64,000 nt of DNA from Brevundimonas bullata. GTDB taxonomy: Bacteria; Pseudomonadota; Alphaproteobacteria; Caulobacterales; Caulobacteraceae. Position numbers and translations under genes: made by a program. The stretch covers positions 186,001 to 250,000 of the forward strand of contig NZ_JACHLM010000001.1 in assembly GCF_014207965.1 (NCBI RefSeq). The letters are read 5' to 3'. The notes beneath the pieces were generated by a model. That model was not told where the DNA came from, did not search any database, and was given only the letters and a program-made list of their open reading frames with translations. Below are positions 20,396 through 28,214 of the stretch, piece after piece; the stretch's first letter is position 1; every line of letters starts with the position of its first letter.

Positions 20396-21905
20396 TCACA
20401 GGCGTCAGCCGCATCCGCGTATGTTCCGCCGTCGGCAGACTGTCGGGATGGTCGGCGCGGAAATGCCCGCCCCGGCTCTCGCGCCGGTTCAGCGCGCCCT
20501 CGGCGATCAGCCGGGCGGCGGTCAGAACCACCGCCTCGGGATAGGGCTTGGCCAGCCGGTCGATCAACGCGATCAGGGCCGTCAGCCCCGCCTCGTCGCG
20601 CACCACGCCGGCGAACCGGCTCATGGCGGCGCGCAGCTCGGCCATGGCCTCTAGCGGCAGGTCCTTCGACGCCCGCGCCGGCTTCAGCGCGACCTTCGGC
20701 GGCTGAACCTCCTGCGCCGCCGCCCGCCCGGCGCGTCGCCCGAAAGCCCCCGCTTCCAGCAGGGAGTTGGAGGCCAGACGGTTGGCGCCGTGCACCCCCG
20801 TCGCGGCGCATTCGCCGATGGCGTAGAGGCCGGGAACCGTCGTCCGCCCCTCGTCGTCGGCGACGATGCCGCCCATGTGATAGTGGGCCGCCGCCGCCAC
20901 CGGAATGGGGCTGACGCGCGGGTCCAGACCGGCGCGCATGCAGGCGGCGAACACCGCCGGAAACTCGTGCGGGAAGGCCTCGCCCACCGCTTTCGTCGCA
21001 TCCAGAAACGCCCCGCGCCCATCGGCCCTTGCGGCGTGCACCGCCCGCGCCACGATGTCGCGCGGGGCCAGATCGGCGTCGGGGTGGTCACCCAACAGAT
21101 AGGCGCCGGTCCCGTCGACCAGCCGCGCCCCCTCGCCGCGCAAGGCCTCGGTCGCCAGCGGAGCCGGGTCGAGGCCGACGTCGATGGCGGTGGGATGTAA
21201 CTGCACGAACTCGGGGTCGAGGATTTCAGCCCCCGCCTCATAGGCCAGGGCCAGTCCCTCGCCGCGCAGGGCCGAGGGGTTGGTCGTCACCTCATAGAGC
21301 CCCCCGACCCCGCCGGTGGCCAGGACCACGGCAGGGGCGAAGACCTCGTCCACCCGCCCGCCGGAGCGCTCGATCAAGGCCCCGCGCACCCGGCCATCCG
21401 CGTCCTGGATCAGGCCGCGCAGCCGTCCATCTTCCCAAATCTCGATATGTTTCGACGCCCGCGCCGCCGCCACCACCGCCGACAGAATGGCCCGCCCCGC
21501 CCCGTCGCCGCCGACCCGCGCCACGCGCGGCAGGCTGTGCGCCGCCTCTAGGCTGACGGAGAAACCGCCCGTCTCGTCCCGATCAAACGGCGCCCCCAAC
21601 GCGGCCAGCCATTCCACCGTCTCGCGCCCGCGCTCGGTCAGGGCGCGCGCCGCCTCGGGTTCGACCAGCCCGGCGCCCGCCCCCTCGGTGTCCTTGGCGT
21701 GCAGGACCGCGCTGTCCTTCGGCGACAGCGCCGCCGCCAGCCCGCCTTGGGCCCAGGCCGAGGAACAGGCGTTCAGCAGCAGGTCCGGCGTGACCACCAG
21801 GGCCCCACCTTTGTGATTCTGGCCCGGCGCAGCCTCCAGCGCGGCCGACAGCCCCGCCAGTCCGCCGCCGATGATCAGCGGCCCCTCATGCCGGATGCGC
21901 GCCAT
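20331..21905 (-). CDS. nadB: L-aspartate oxidase
   Basis: A 524-residue FAD enzyme oxidising aspartate to iminoaspartate, the first step of de novo NAD synthesis. The N-terminal FAD motif 'IIGGGLAGLSAALEAA', the 'SSAWAQGGLAAALSPKDS' loop, 'HPTAIDVG', 'HYHMGGIVADDEGRTTVPGLYA' with catalytic His and Arg, and 'GANRLASNSLLEA' are all in place. The C-terminal helical domain ends 'RRESRGGHFRADHP'. About 20 further residues (…VILPCGAVEGAEPGS…) come from a palindromic repeat and are unlikely to matter. The start is 4 bases after the M50 gene. Confidence 0.97.
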   Translation of the reverse strand: MARIRHEGPLIIGGGLAGLSAALEAAPGQNHKGGALVVTPDLLLNACSSAWAQGGLAAALSPKDSAVLHAKDTEGAGAGLVEPEAARALTERGRETVEWLAALGAPFDRDETGGFSVSLEAAHSLPRVARVGGDGAGRAILSAVVAAARASKHIEIWEDGRLRGLIQDADGRVRGALIERSGGRVDEVFAPAVVLATGGVGGLYEVTTNPSALRGEGLALAYEAGAEILDPEFVQLHPTAIDVGLDPAPLATEALRGEGARLVDGTGAYLLGDHPDADLAPRDIVARAVHAARADGRGAFLDATKAVGEAFPHEFPAVFAACMRAGLDPRVSPIPVAAAAHYHMGGIVADDEGRTTVPGLYAIGECAATGVHGANRLASNSLLEAGAFGRRAGRAAAQEVQPPKVALKPARASKDLPLEAMAELRAAMSRFAGVVRDEAGLTALIALIDRLAKPYPEAVVLTAARLIAEGALNRRESRGGHFRADHPDSLPTAEHTRMRLTPVILPCGAVEGAEPGSCLTVSER

Positions 21906-21909
21906 GCGT

Positions 21910-22758
21910 CTAGCGGCCTCCCACGCCGATGAATCGCAAGCCCATGTCGAAGGCCGGCTCCACCGCGCCGCCGGTCAGGGGCAGCAGGGCGCCGATCGCC
22001 GCCGCCGCGCAGACCGCCGCCGTCGCCAGATAGAGGGCCAGGCTGCGCCCCGCCTCGGGCCAGCTCAACTGCCCCCACGCCGCGCGCCAGACGCCGCGCT
22101 TCAGGTGGCTGAACACGGCGATCCCGAGGAAGGCCGCCAGAATGAACCGCCCGGTCGACAGACCCCACCAGACGGCCAGGCCGCCGACAGCCAGCAGCGC
22201 GACCTGCTCCAGACGCGGATGCACCCGCGTCAGCACCGGGCCGAGCGCCTTGGACCCGTCCAGCGGCGGGGCGGGCAGCAGGTTCACCAGATTGATCATG
22301 GCGATGAAGAAGGCCCCCATCAGCCACTCGGGCGACTTCAACGCCAGCCCGATCGCCACAAAGGGGATCATGGCGATCAGACCAAAGGCCGGCCCCGCCA
22401 GCGACACCAGCACGCCGTGCCACTCGGTCTTCGGATTGCGCTGGGCCTTGGCCAGCCCGCCCAGGAAGGGAATGATGTAGATGCGCGCCGGCCCCATGCC
22501 GAGCTTGTTCATCGCCAGCACGTGGCCGTATTCGTGCACGAACAGGCCGAACAGCACCGCCCCCGCCACGATGACGCTGCCCGTGATCCACCACAGGAAC
22601 CCCGCCATCAGCAGGGTCGAGGCGATGGCCCAGGCCGGATGCTGGCCCTTGTCCTCCAGCGGCGCGGACTGGCGCGCGCGCACAGGCTCGGGCGCCGCCT
22701 GTTCCGGCGGCAGGTCCCAGGGACCGGGACGGCGTGTGGTGTTGTCGATGTCGCTCAT
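21910..22758 (-). CDS. Site-2-type membrane metalloprotease (M50)
   Basis: A 282-residue polytopic membrane protein. It has the zinc motif HEYGH in 'GLFVHEYGHVLAMNKLGMG' inside a hydrophobic helix, and the second site 'NLLPAPPLDGSKAL' carrying the N-x-x-P-x-P-x-L-D-G pattern with the Asp ligand. At least six helices surround them, and the short N-terminal tail is polar. Proteins of this type cut within membranes, often releasing regulators. The start at 22758 was preferred over the upstream frame because the protein pattern begins there. The gene sits between nadA and nadB in what looks like one operon, an unusual place. Confidence 0.85.
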   Translation of the reverse strand: MSDIDNTTRRPGPWDLPPEQAAPEPVRARQSAPLEDKGQHPAWAIASTLLMAGFLWWITGSVIVAGAVLFGLFVHEYGHVLAMNKLGMGPARIYIIPFLGGLAKAQRNPKTEWHGVLVSLAGPAFGLIAMIPFVAIGLALKSPEWLMGAFFIAMINLVNLLPAPPLDGSKALGPVLTRVHPRLEQVALLAVGGLAVWWGLSTGRFILAAFLGIAVFSHLKRGVWRAAWGQLSWPEAGRSLALYLATAAVCAAAAIGALLPLTGGAVEPAFDMGLRFIGVGGR

Positions 22759-22815
22759 GGCGTCGAACTGGGCGCGCGACGACCGGCCCGCAACGGGCCG
22801 CATCGCCGCAGGACC

Positions 22816-23901
22816 TCAGATCAGCTCCACATCAACGTGGTGCCTGGCCTTGATCAGGTCATAGCGCGCCGGGATCGCGGGCGGCGGCAGGTCGATCATC
22901 CGCTGCACGGCCAGACGCCCGCGCTCGGCCATCTCGGGCTCCACCGTCACCTCGAACTGCATGTATTTCAGGCAGTCGCGGATGTTCTCCAGCGTGATGC
23001 GCTTCATGTGCGGGCACAGGTTGCACGGACCGATGAAGTCCACGCCGGGCACGTCGCCCTTGACGTTAGAGGCCATGGAGCACTCGGTGATCATCACCAC
23101 CTGCTTGGGCTTGCGATCCGTCACATAGTCGATCATCGCCGCCGTCGATCCGGCGAAGTCCGACGCCGCCAGCACCTCTTCCGGGCATTCCGGGTGGGCC
23201 AGGATTTCCGCACCCGGATAGGCGACGCGCATCTCGGCGATGTCGGCGGCGGTGAAGCGCTCATGCACCTCGCAGCGGCCCTTCCAGGCGATGATGCCGA
23301 CGCTCGTCTGGGCCGCGACGTTACGCGCCAGGAACTCGTCGGGGATCAGGATGACCTTGTCGACGCCCCATTCCTTCGCCGCCCATTCCACCACCTGAAC
23401 GGCGTTGGCGCTGGTGCAGCAGATGTCGGTCTCGGCCTTCACGTCGGCGGTGGTGTTGACATAGGTGACCACCGGCAGTCCCGGATAGCGCTGCTTGATC
23501 AGGCGCACGTCGGCGCCCGTGATCGAGGACGCCAGCGAACAGCCCGCGCGCAGGTCGGGGATCAGGACGGTCTTTTCCGGCGACAGGATCTTCGAGGTCT
23601 CGGCCATGAAGTGGACGCCCGCCTGGACGATCACCTTGGCCTTCGACTTTGCGGCCTCCTTGGCCAGGCCCAGGCTGTCGCCGACATAGTCGCCGACCCC
23701 GTGGAAAATCTCGGGCGTCATGTAGTTATGGGCCAGGATGACGGCGTCGCGCTCTTTTTTCAGCGCATTGATCTCGCTGATCAGCTTGGCCTGTTCCGGC
23801 CACTCCAGCGGCGTCACCAGACCCTTGACCTTCTCCCACACGGGAGCGGTCTCGCGCGCCAGTTCCTCTGACAGGCCGAAAGCGCCGTCCGCCATCTTCA
23901 T
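22816..23901 (-). CDS. nadA: Quinolinate synthase
   Basis: A 361-residue iron-sulfur enzyme condensing iminoaspartate with dihydroxyacetone phosphate to quinolinate. The three cluster cysteines are in '[13 protein letters not shown]', in '[11 protein letters not shown]' and in '[13 protein letters not shown]'. Other signatures are '[29 protein letters not shown]' and 'HPECPEEV'. It is the first gene of the probable nadA-M50-nadB-nadC operon and is preceded by a palindrome at 23933-23953. Confidence 0.97.
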   Translation of the reverse strand: MKMADGAFGLSEELARETAPVWEKVKGLVTPLEWPEQAKLISEINALKKERDAVILAHNYMTPEIFHGVGDYVGDSLGLAKEAAKSKAKVIVQAGVHFMAETSKILSPEKTVLIPDLRAGCSLASSITGADVRLIKQRYPGLPVVTYVNTTADVKAETDICCTSANAVQVVEWAAKEWGVDKVILIPDEFLARNVAAQTSVGIIAWKGRCEVHERFTAADIAEMRVAYPGAEILAHPECPEEVLAASDFAGSTAAMIDYVTDRKPKQVVMITECSMASNVKGDVPGVDFIGPCNLCPHMKRITLENIRDCLKYMQFEVTVEPEMAERGRLAVQRMIDLPPPAIPARYDLIKARHHVDVELI

Positions 23902-23932
23902 CGCTCCCTGCGGTCGTCTGCGCGACCCCGAC

Positions 23933-23953
23933 TTATGCTCAAAGTTAGCATAA
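23933..23953. promoter_or_regulatory. Candidate operator upstream of nadA
   Basis: A perfect inverted repeat, TTATGCT-N7-AGCATAA, begins 32 bases upstream of the nadA start codon, where a repressor could block transcription. Alphaproteobacteria often control nad genes with NadQ- or NrtR-type regulators, but I cannot assign this site to either. Confidence 0.7.
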
Positions 23954-24000
23954 GCAGGCGCAATGTAGTCCTCCGGGCGCGCGGCGCAAGGGAAATCGGC

Positions 24001-24210
24001 TCAGTCCTCCAGCGTGAACAGGGCGTCCAGCGGCACGCCCAGCGCTCGCGCCAGCGTCAGGGCGACCAGGACTGACGGAGTGAAGACCCCGTTCTCGACC
24101 GTGTTCACCGTCTTGCGCGACAGCCTGGCCCGATCGGCCAGCTCCTGCTGCGTCAGTCCCGCCGCCGTCCGCACCGCCTTCAAATGGATGACCAGACGCG
24201 GCTCAGCCAC
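24001..24210 (-). CDS. XRE-family helix-turn-helix regulator
   Basis: A 69-residue protein that is essentially one helix-turn-helix domain: 'LKAVRTAAGLTQQELADRARLSRKTVNTVENG', then 'PSVLVALTLARALGVPLDALFTLED'. The gene starts with GTG at 24210, overlapping the end of the membrane protein gene by 8 bases, which suggests translational coupling. Small XRE regulators paired with a membrane protein are a recurring arrangement. It may repress its own operon through the tandem repeat at 24908-24943. Confidence 0.85.
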   Translation of the reverse strand: MAEPRLVIHLKAVRTAAGLTQQELADRARLSRKTVNTVENGVFTPSVLVALTLARALGVPLDALFTLED

Positions 24211-24895
24211 CGCTGGCCCGCCGGTCCAGCTGCCAGTAGCGCAGCGCCGACGCCGACGCCGTGACAAACATCAGTCCCGGCAAGGCCGCCACCGCCGCCT
24301 CGGGCCGCCACAGTCCCAAAGCAAAGACGCCCAGCAGCCCGACCATAACCACGGCCAGCGCCACGTTCAGCGCATCGCGGCGGAAGGACAGGGTCAGTTC
24401 GTCCTCCAGCAACCGCTTCATCTTCTTGTCGCCGGGATTGTCGAGGCCCGCGACCATCAGCAGCAGGACGATCGAAACCATCGGCGACAAGCCGACCATC
24501 ATCCAGTCCAGCCCTTCGCCCTGACCGCTCGCGATCTTCCAGCCCCCAAGCGTGCTCTGATAGACCAGATACAGCGATGTCAGCGGCATCACCGCCATCG
24601 ACACGGCCCGCTGCTTCTGCACCAGGTCGCGATAGCCGCCCTTGGCGTTCTCGACGCGGACAGTGTCGCCGTTGGGCAGGTAACGGCCCGCCAAAGGAAA
24701 TGAGGCGACAGCGGCGCCCAGTCCCGCAAAGGCGAGCACAACGCCTGCCGCTGACGCCCATCCCTCGCCGTTCCCGGCGAGCACAAGACCAAGCACGCCC
24801 GCCGTCGCCCCCAGGCCGCCCAGCGCCGCGACCATCCGCAGCCGCCACACCCGACGCCGTTCGTTCGCCTTCGCCCGCTGCAGTTCCTCGTCCAT
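24203..24895 (-). CDS. Membrane protein paired with an XRE regulator
   Basis: A 230-residue protein with a charged N-terminus ('MDEELQRAKANERRRVWRLR') and about six hydrophobic segments in three pairs. I do not recognise a named family, but membrane proteins next to XRE-type regulators are often sensors or targets of them. The ATG at 24895 is preceded by a GGAGG site. An alternative ATG at 24907 would abut the tandem repeat upstream and have no room for a ribosome site. Confidence 0.75.
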   Translation of the reverse strand: MDEELQRAKANERRRVWRLRMVAALGGLGATAGVLGLVLAGNGEGWASAAGVVLAFAGLGAAVASFPLAGRYLPNGDTVRVENAKGGYRDLVQKQRAVSMAVMPLTSLYLVYQSTLGGWKIASGQGEGLDWMMVGLSPMVSIVLLLMVAGLDNPGDKKMKRLLEDELTLSFRRDALNVALAVVMVGLLGVFALGLWRPEAAVAALPGLMFVTASASALRYWQLDRRASGG

Positions 24896-24907
24896 CCGCC
24901 CCTCCAT

Positions 24908-24943
24908 GACACCTACAGGTTACATATCACCTATGGGTTACAT
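24908..24943. promoter_or_regulatory. Tandem 18-bp direct repeat upstream of the membrane protein gene
   Basis: On the minus strand two 18-bp units read ATGTAACCCATAGGTGAT and ATGTAACCTGTAGGTGTC, matching at 14 of 18 positions. They end 12 bases before the start at 24895, so a protein bound there would cover the promoter or the ribosome site. The adjacent XRE regulator is the likely binder (inference). Confidence 0.65.
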
Positions 24944-24957
24944 GGCAAGTGCCTTCG

Positions 24958-25293
24958 CTACAGCAGTTCCGCCTCCAGCCGCGCGGCCCACAGGGCGGCG
25001 CGCTTCTTCAGTTCGTCCTTGCGGGCCATGTCGGACAGGTCGGGCGACAGGCGGTCCAGTTGCTCGAAGCGGAAGCTGTCGGCGCCCTGGTCGTTCCATT
25101 CGGCCTGCAGCGACCGGAAGGGGCTGCTGCCCATCTTGAGCGAGAACCACAGGCCGTTCTGCTGGGTGTCGATGTGGCGGCTCTGCCCCACCCAGGCGCG
25201 GCCAGTGGCGGAACAGATGACGGCGAACACCCCGGCGATGGTTTCGCGGTCCTTGTACTCGGCGATCATCGCCTTGCGGTCTGCGGACGTCAT
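24958..25293 (-). CDS. GIY-YIG domain protein
   Basis: A 111-residue protein with a single GIY-YIG fold. The opening strands read 'GVFAVICSATGRAWVGQS', replacing the motif by GVF…WVG, followed by a helical region and 'SLQAEWNDQGADSFRFEQLDRL'. Such stand-alone alphaproteobacterial proteins are annotated as GIY-YIG nucleases, but the catalytic Arg and Glu are not certain here, so activity is unproven. A strong AAAGGAGG site precedes the ATG. The promoter region contains two CCCGGG-centred palindromes. Confidence 0.75.
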   Translation of the reverse strand: MTSADRKAMIAEYKDRETIAGVFAVICSATGRAWVGQSRHIDTQQNGLWFSLKMGSSPFRSLQAEWNDQGADSFRFEQLDRLSPDLSDMARKDELKKRAALWAARLEAELL

Positions 25294-25308
25294 GGACGCC
25301 TCCTTTTG

Positions 25309-25348
25309 TTTTACCCGGGTTTAATATCGCACATTATTACCCGGGTAA
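25309..25348. promoter_or_regulatory. Two CCCGGG-centred palindromes in a divergent promoter
   Basis: Site 1 (25310-25324) is TTTACCCGGGTTTAA and site 2 (25337-25348) is TTACCCGGGTAA. Their centres are 26 bp apart. They sit 16 to 55 bases upstream of the GIY-YIG start and between it and ilvA, so they are candidate operators for either gene. No regulator is next to them. Confidence 0.65.
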
Positions 25349-25467
25349 ATATCAGACGCCACCGGCAGCGGCGAAGCCCCGATACGCAAGGGCCTTCCCC
25401 TGACCGCCGCTTCTGCCCTAGACCAGAGGTCGATTGATCCTCCCCGTCGCGTCGCTCCGAGAATTTC

Positions 25468-26985
25468 GTGCAAGACACCGTCCGCCGCATCCTGACCGCC
25501 CGCGTCTATGACGTGGCCGAGGAAACCCCTCTGGACCCGCTGAAGCGTCTGTCGGCGCGGCTGGACCGCCCGGCCCTGCTCAAGCGCGAAGACCTGCAGC
25601 CGGTCTTCTCGTTCAAGATTCGCGGCGCCTATAACAAGATCGCGGCCCTGACCGAGGCCGAACTGGCGCGCGGCGTCATCTGCGCCTCGGCGGGCAATCA
25701 CGCGCAAGGCGTGGCCCTGGCGGCGGCCAGGCGCGGCGCGGCCTCGACCATCGTCATGCCGACCACCACGCCGGGCATCAAGGTGGCGGCGGTCAAGGCT
25801 CTGGGCGGAAACGTGGTCCTGCACGGCGACAGCTTCGACGACGCCTACGCCCACGCCCGCGCGCTTGAGAAAGACACCGGCGCCGCCTTCGTCCACCCCT
25901 TCGACGACCCCGACGTCATCGCCGGCCAAGGCACCGTGGGACTGGAAATCCTGCGTCAGCATCCGGACCCGATCGACGCCGTCTTCATCCCCATCGGCGG
26001 CGGCGGTCTGGCCGCCGGGGTGGCCGCCATCGTCCGCTTCCTGCGGCCTGAGACCCGGATCATCGGCGTCGAACCCGCCGACGCGCCCACGATGAAAAGC
26101 GCCCTCGCCGCCGGTCATGTGGTGACCCTGGATCAGGTCGGTCTGTTCGCCGACGGGGTAGCGGTGAAGCGTGCGGGCGACGAAACCTTCCGCCTGTGCC
26201 GCGACCTGCTGGACGAGATCGTCCTGGTCGACACTGATGCGATCTGTGCGGCGGTGAAGGACATCTTCGACGACGTCCGCGCCGTGGCCGAGCCCTCCGG
26301 CGCCGTGGCCCTGGCGGGGATGAAGGTCTGGGCCGCCCGCAACCCGGGAGCCGGCGCCCTGGTGGCCATCAACTCGGGCGCCAACGTCAACTTCGACCGC
26401 CTGCGCCACGTCGCCGAACGGGCCGAGATCGGTGAGGGCGCCGAGGCGCTTCTGGCCGTGGCCATGCCCGACCGCCGCGACGACTATCACCGCTTCCTGC
26501 AAGCGCTGGACGGCCGGTCGGTGACCGAATTCAACTATCGCTGGTCCGGCGACGGTCGGGCGCAGATCTTCGTCGGCGTCGGCCTACGCGACGGCGCCGC
26601 CGAGCGCGAGAACCTGATCGCCCGCCTCCAATCCGACGGCTACGCGGTCGAGGACATGAGCGACAACGAAACCGCCAAGCTGCACGTTCGCTACATGGTC
26701 GGCGGGCGCACCATCGGCCTGCCGCACGAACGGCTGCTGCGCTTCGAGTTCCCCGAGCGCCCCGGCGCCTTCCTGCGCTTCCTCAACAGCCTCCAGCCTG
26801 CCTGGGCCCTGACCCTGTTCCACTATCGCAACCACGGCGACGACGTGGGTCGGGTGCTGGCCGGCGTCAGCATCGCTCCGGATCAGGTCGCCGCCCTCTG
26901 GACCGCGCTCGACGCCCTCGGCTACCCCTATGTGGACGAGACCGACAATCCGGCCTGCCGCCTCTTCCTCGACGGCGCCGCCTGA
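25468..26985 (+). CDS. ilvA: Threonine ammonia-lyase, biosynthetic
   Basis: A 505-residue PLP enzyme converting threonine to 2-oxobutanoate for isoleucine synthesis. The PLP lysine lies in 'FSFKIRGAYNKI' (residues about 50-60), and the phosphate-binding loop in 'IGGGGLAAGVAAI'. Two C-terminal ACT-like regulatory domains are seen ('EFNYRWSGDGRAQIFVGV' and 'RLLRFEFPERPGAFLRF'), the long form that isoleucine inhibits. The start is GTG at 25468. Confidence 0.96.
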   Translation: MQDTVRRILTARVYDVAEETPLDPLKRLSARLDRPALLKREDLQPVFSFKIRGAYNKIAALTEAELARGVICASAGNHAQGVALAAARRGAASTIVMPTTTPGIKVAAVKALGGNVVLHGDSFDDAYAHARALEKDTGAAFVHPFDDPDVIAGQGTVGLEILRQHPDPIDAVFIPIGGGGLAAGVAAIVRFLRPETRIIGVEPADAPTMKSALAAGHVVTLDQVGLFADGVAVKRAGDETFRLCRDLLDEIVLVDTDAICAAVKDIFDDVRAVAEPSGAVALAGMKVWAARNPGAGALVAINSGANVNFDRLRHVAERAEIGEGAEALLAVAMPDRRDDYHRFLQALDGRSVTEFNYRWSGDGRAQIFVGVGLRDGAAERENLIARLQSDGYAVEDMSDNETAKLHVRYMVGGRTIGLPHERLLRFEFPERPGAFLRFLNSLQPAWALTLFHYRNHGDDVGRVLAGVSIAPDQVAALWTALDALGYPYVDETDNPACRLFLDGAA

Positions 26986-26995
26986 GGGGGACGAC

Positions 26996-27688
26996 ATGAC
27001 CTTGAACCGCCGCGCCGTCCTGGCAGCAACGCTCGCTTTCGCGCCCCTCGCCGCCTGCGCCTCCCTGCCTGCCGCCGCGCCCGCAGACCACACCGTCTGG
27101 ACCTTCGACCGCCTCTCGGCCATCGGTGGCGAGACCACTCAGGTCGAAGGCGCGCCCCGGATCATCACCAGCCCCTTCGGCCCGGCGGTGCAGTTTGACG
27201 GCGTGGACGACGCCCTGTTCATCGACCGGCATCCCCTGGCGGGGGCCGCGACCTTCACCTTCGAGGCCGTCTTCCGCCCCGACGGCGGCCCCTTCGAGCA
27301 GCGCTGGTTCCACCTGCAATCGGACGAGGCGCCGGGCGGCCCCGGCACCCGCATCATGTTCGAAATCCGCGTGGTCGAGGGCGGCTGGTACCTGGACGCC
27401 TTCACCAAGGGCGAGGGCTATAACAAACCCCTGATCGACACGACCAGGCTGCATCCCCTCGGTCAGTGGGCCCACGTCGCCCAGACCTTCGACGGGACCA
27501 CCTACCGCGCCTTCGTCAACGGCGTGCTGCAAGCCGAGGCCGAGATCGCCTTCACGCCGCAGGGCCCCGGCCGAGCCTCGGTCGGAACCCGCATCAACCG
27601 CGTCAACTACTTCACCGGCGCCGTGCGCGAGGCCCGCTTCACCCCCCGCGCCCTGAGCCCCAGCCAGTTCACCTCGCCGATCAGATAA
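26996..27688 (+). CDS. LamG/concanavalin A-like lipoprotein
   Basis: A 230-residue exported protein. The N-terminus is a lipoprotein signal with lipobox 'LAAC' (Cys20) and an 'NRR' basic start. The rest is one LamG/ConA-like jelly-roll: 'FDGVDDALFIDRHPLAGAATFTFEAVF', 'HVAQTFDGTTYRAFVNGVLQAEAEIAF' and 'SVGTRINRVNYFTGAVREARF' are the usual LamG3 strand patterns. It probably binds a carbohydrate or protein at the surface. It starts 10 bases after ilvA, and its 3' end overlaps the converging ogt by 8 bases. Confidence 0.85.
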   Translation: MTLNRRAVLAATLAFAPLAACASLPAAAPADHTVWTFDRLSAIGGETTQVEGAPRIITSPFGPAVQFDGVDDALFIDRHPLAGAATFTFEAVFRPDGGPFEQRWFHLQSDEAPGGPGTRIMFEIRVVEGGWYLDAFTKGEGYNKPLIDTTRLHPLGQWAHVAQTFDGTTYRAFVNGVLQAEAEIAFTPQGPGRASVGTRINRVNYFTGAVREARFTPRALSPSQFTSPIR

Positions 27689-28214
27689 GGCGGGGCGCCG
27701 CGCCCTCGTGCGCCAGCAGCCAGCGCTTGCGCTCCAGTCCGCCGGCATAGCCGGTCAGGGTTCCATTGGCGCCGACGACGCGGTGACAGGGCACGATGAC
27801 CCCGACCGGATTGGCCCCGTTGGCCAGACCCACGGCGCGCACGGCGCTGGGCTTGCCGATGGCGTTGGCCAGCTGGCCGTAGGACCAGGTCTCGCCCGCC
27901 GGAATGGTGCGCAGCGCCGCCCAGACCGAGCGCTGGAAGTCCGTGCCGCCGGTCTTCACCGTCAGGCCGCCCAACGCCCGCGCGTCGCCGCTGAAATAGG
28001 CCGCGATGGCGGCCCGCACCGCCTCTGGGGCGCGGCCCTCGTTCAGCACGACCTCGCGGTAGTGGCGGGCCAGCAGCTTCCGCATCCGCGCCTCGTAATC
28101 CGTAAAGTCGAAAGCCCGAACCGCGCCCTCGGCGTCGGTCACCAGCAGCACCTCACCCACCGGCGAGGCGATGCGATCGAGCGTGAAGGTTTCAGGCTGC
28201 GTCTTTTTCATCAT
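27681..28214 (-). CDS. ogt: Methylated-DNA-protein cysteine methyltransferase
   Basis: A 177-residue suicide repair protein that takes methyl groups from O6-methylguanine. The active-site 'IVPCHRVVGANGTLTGYAGG' and the helix-turn-helix 'TWSYGQLANAIGKPSAVRAVGLANGANP' are intact. It overlaps the upstream Ada/AlkA-like gene by 23 bases in the same direction, forming an alkylation-repair pair. Confidence 0.96.
   Translation of the reverse strand: MMKKTQPETFTLDRIASPVGEVLLVTDAEGAVRAFDFTDYEARMRKLLARHYREVVLNEGRAPEAVRAAIAAYFSGDARALGGLTVKTGGTDFQRSVWAALRTIPAGETWSYGQLANAIGKPSAVRAVGLANGANPVGVIVPCHRVVGANGTLTGYAGGLERKRWLLAHEGAAPRLI

Noticed and set aside
21871..23871. A plus-strand frame of over 600 codons opposite the M50 and nadA genes
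   Set aside because: It is the complementary strand of conserved genes and has no recognisable domain.
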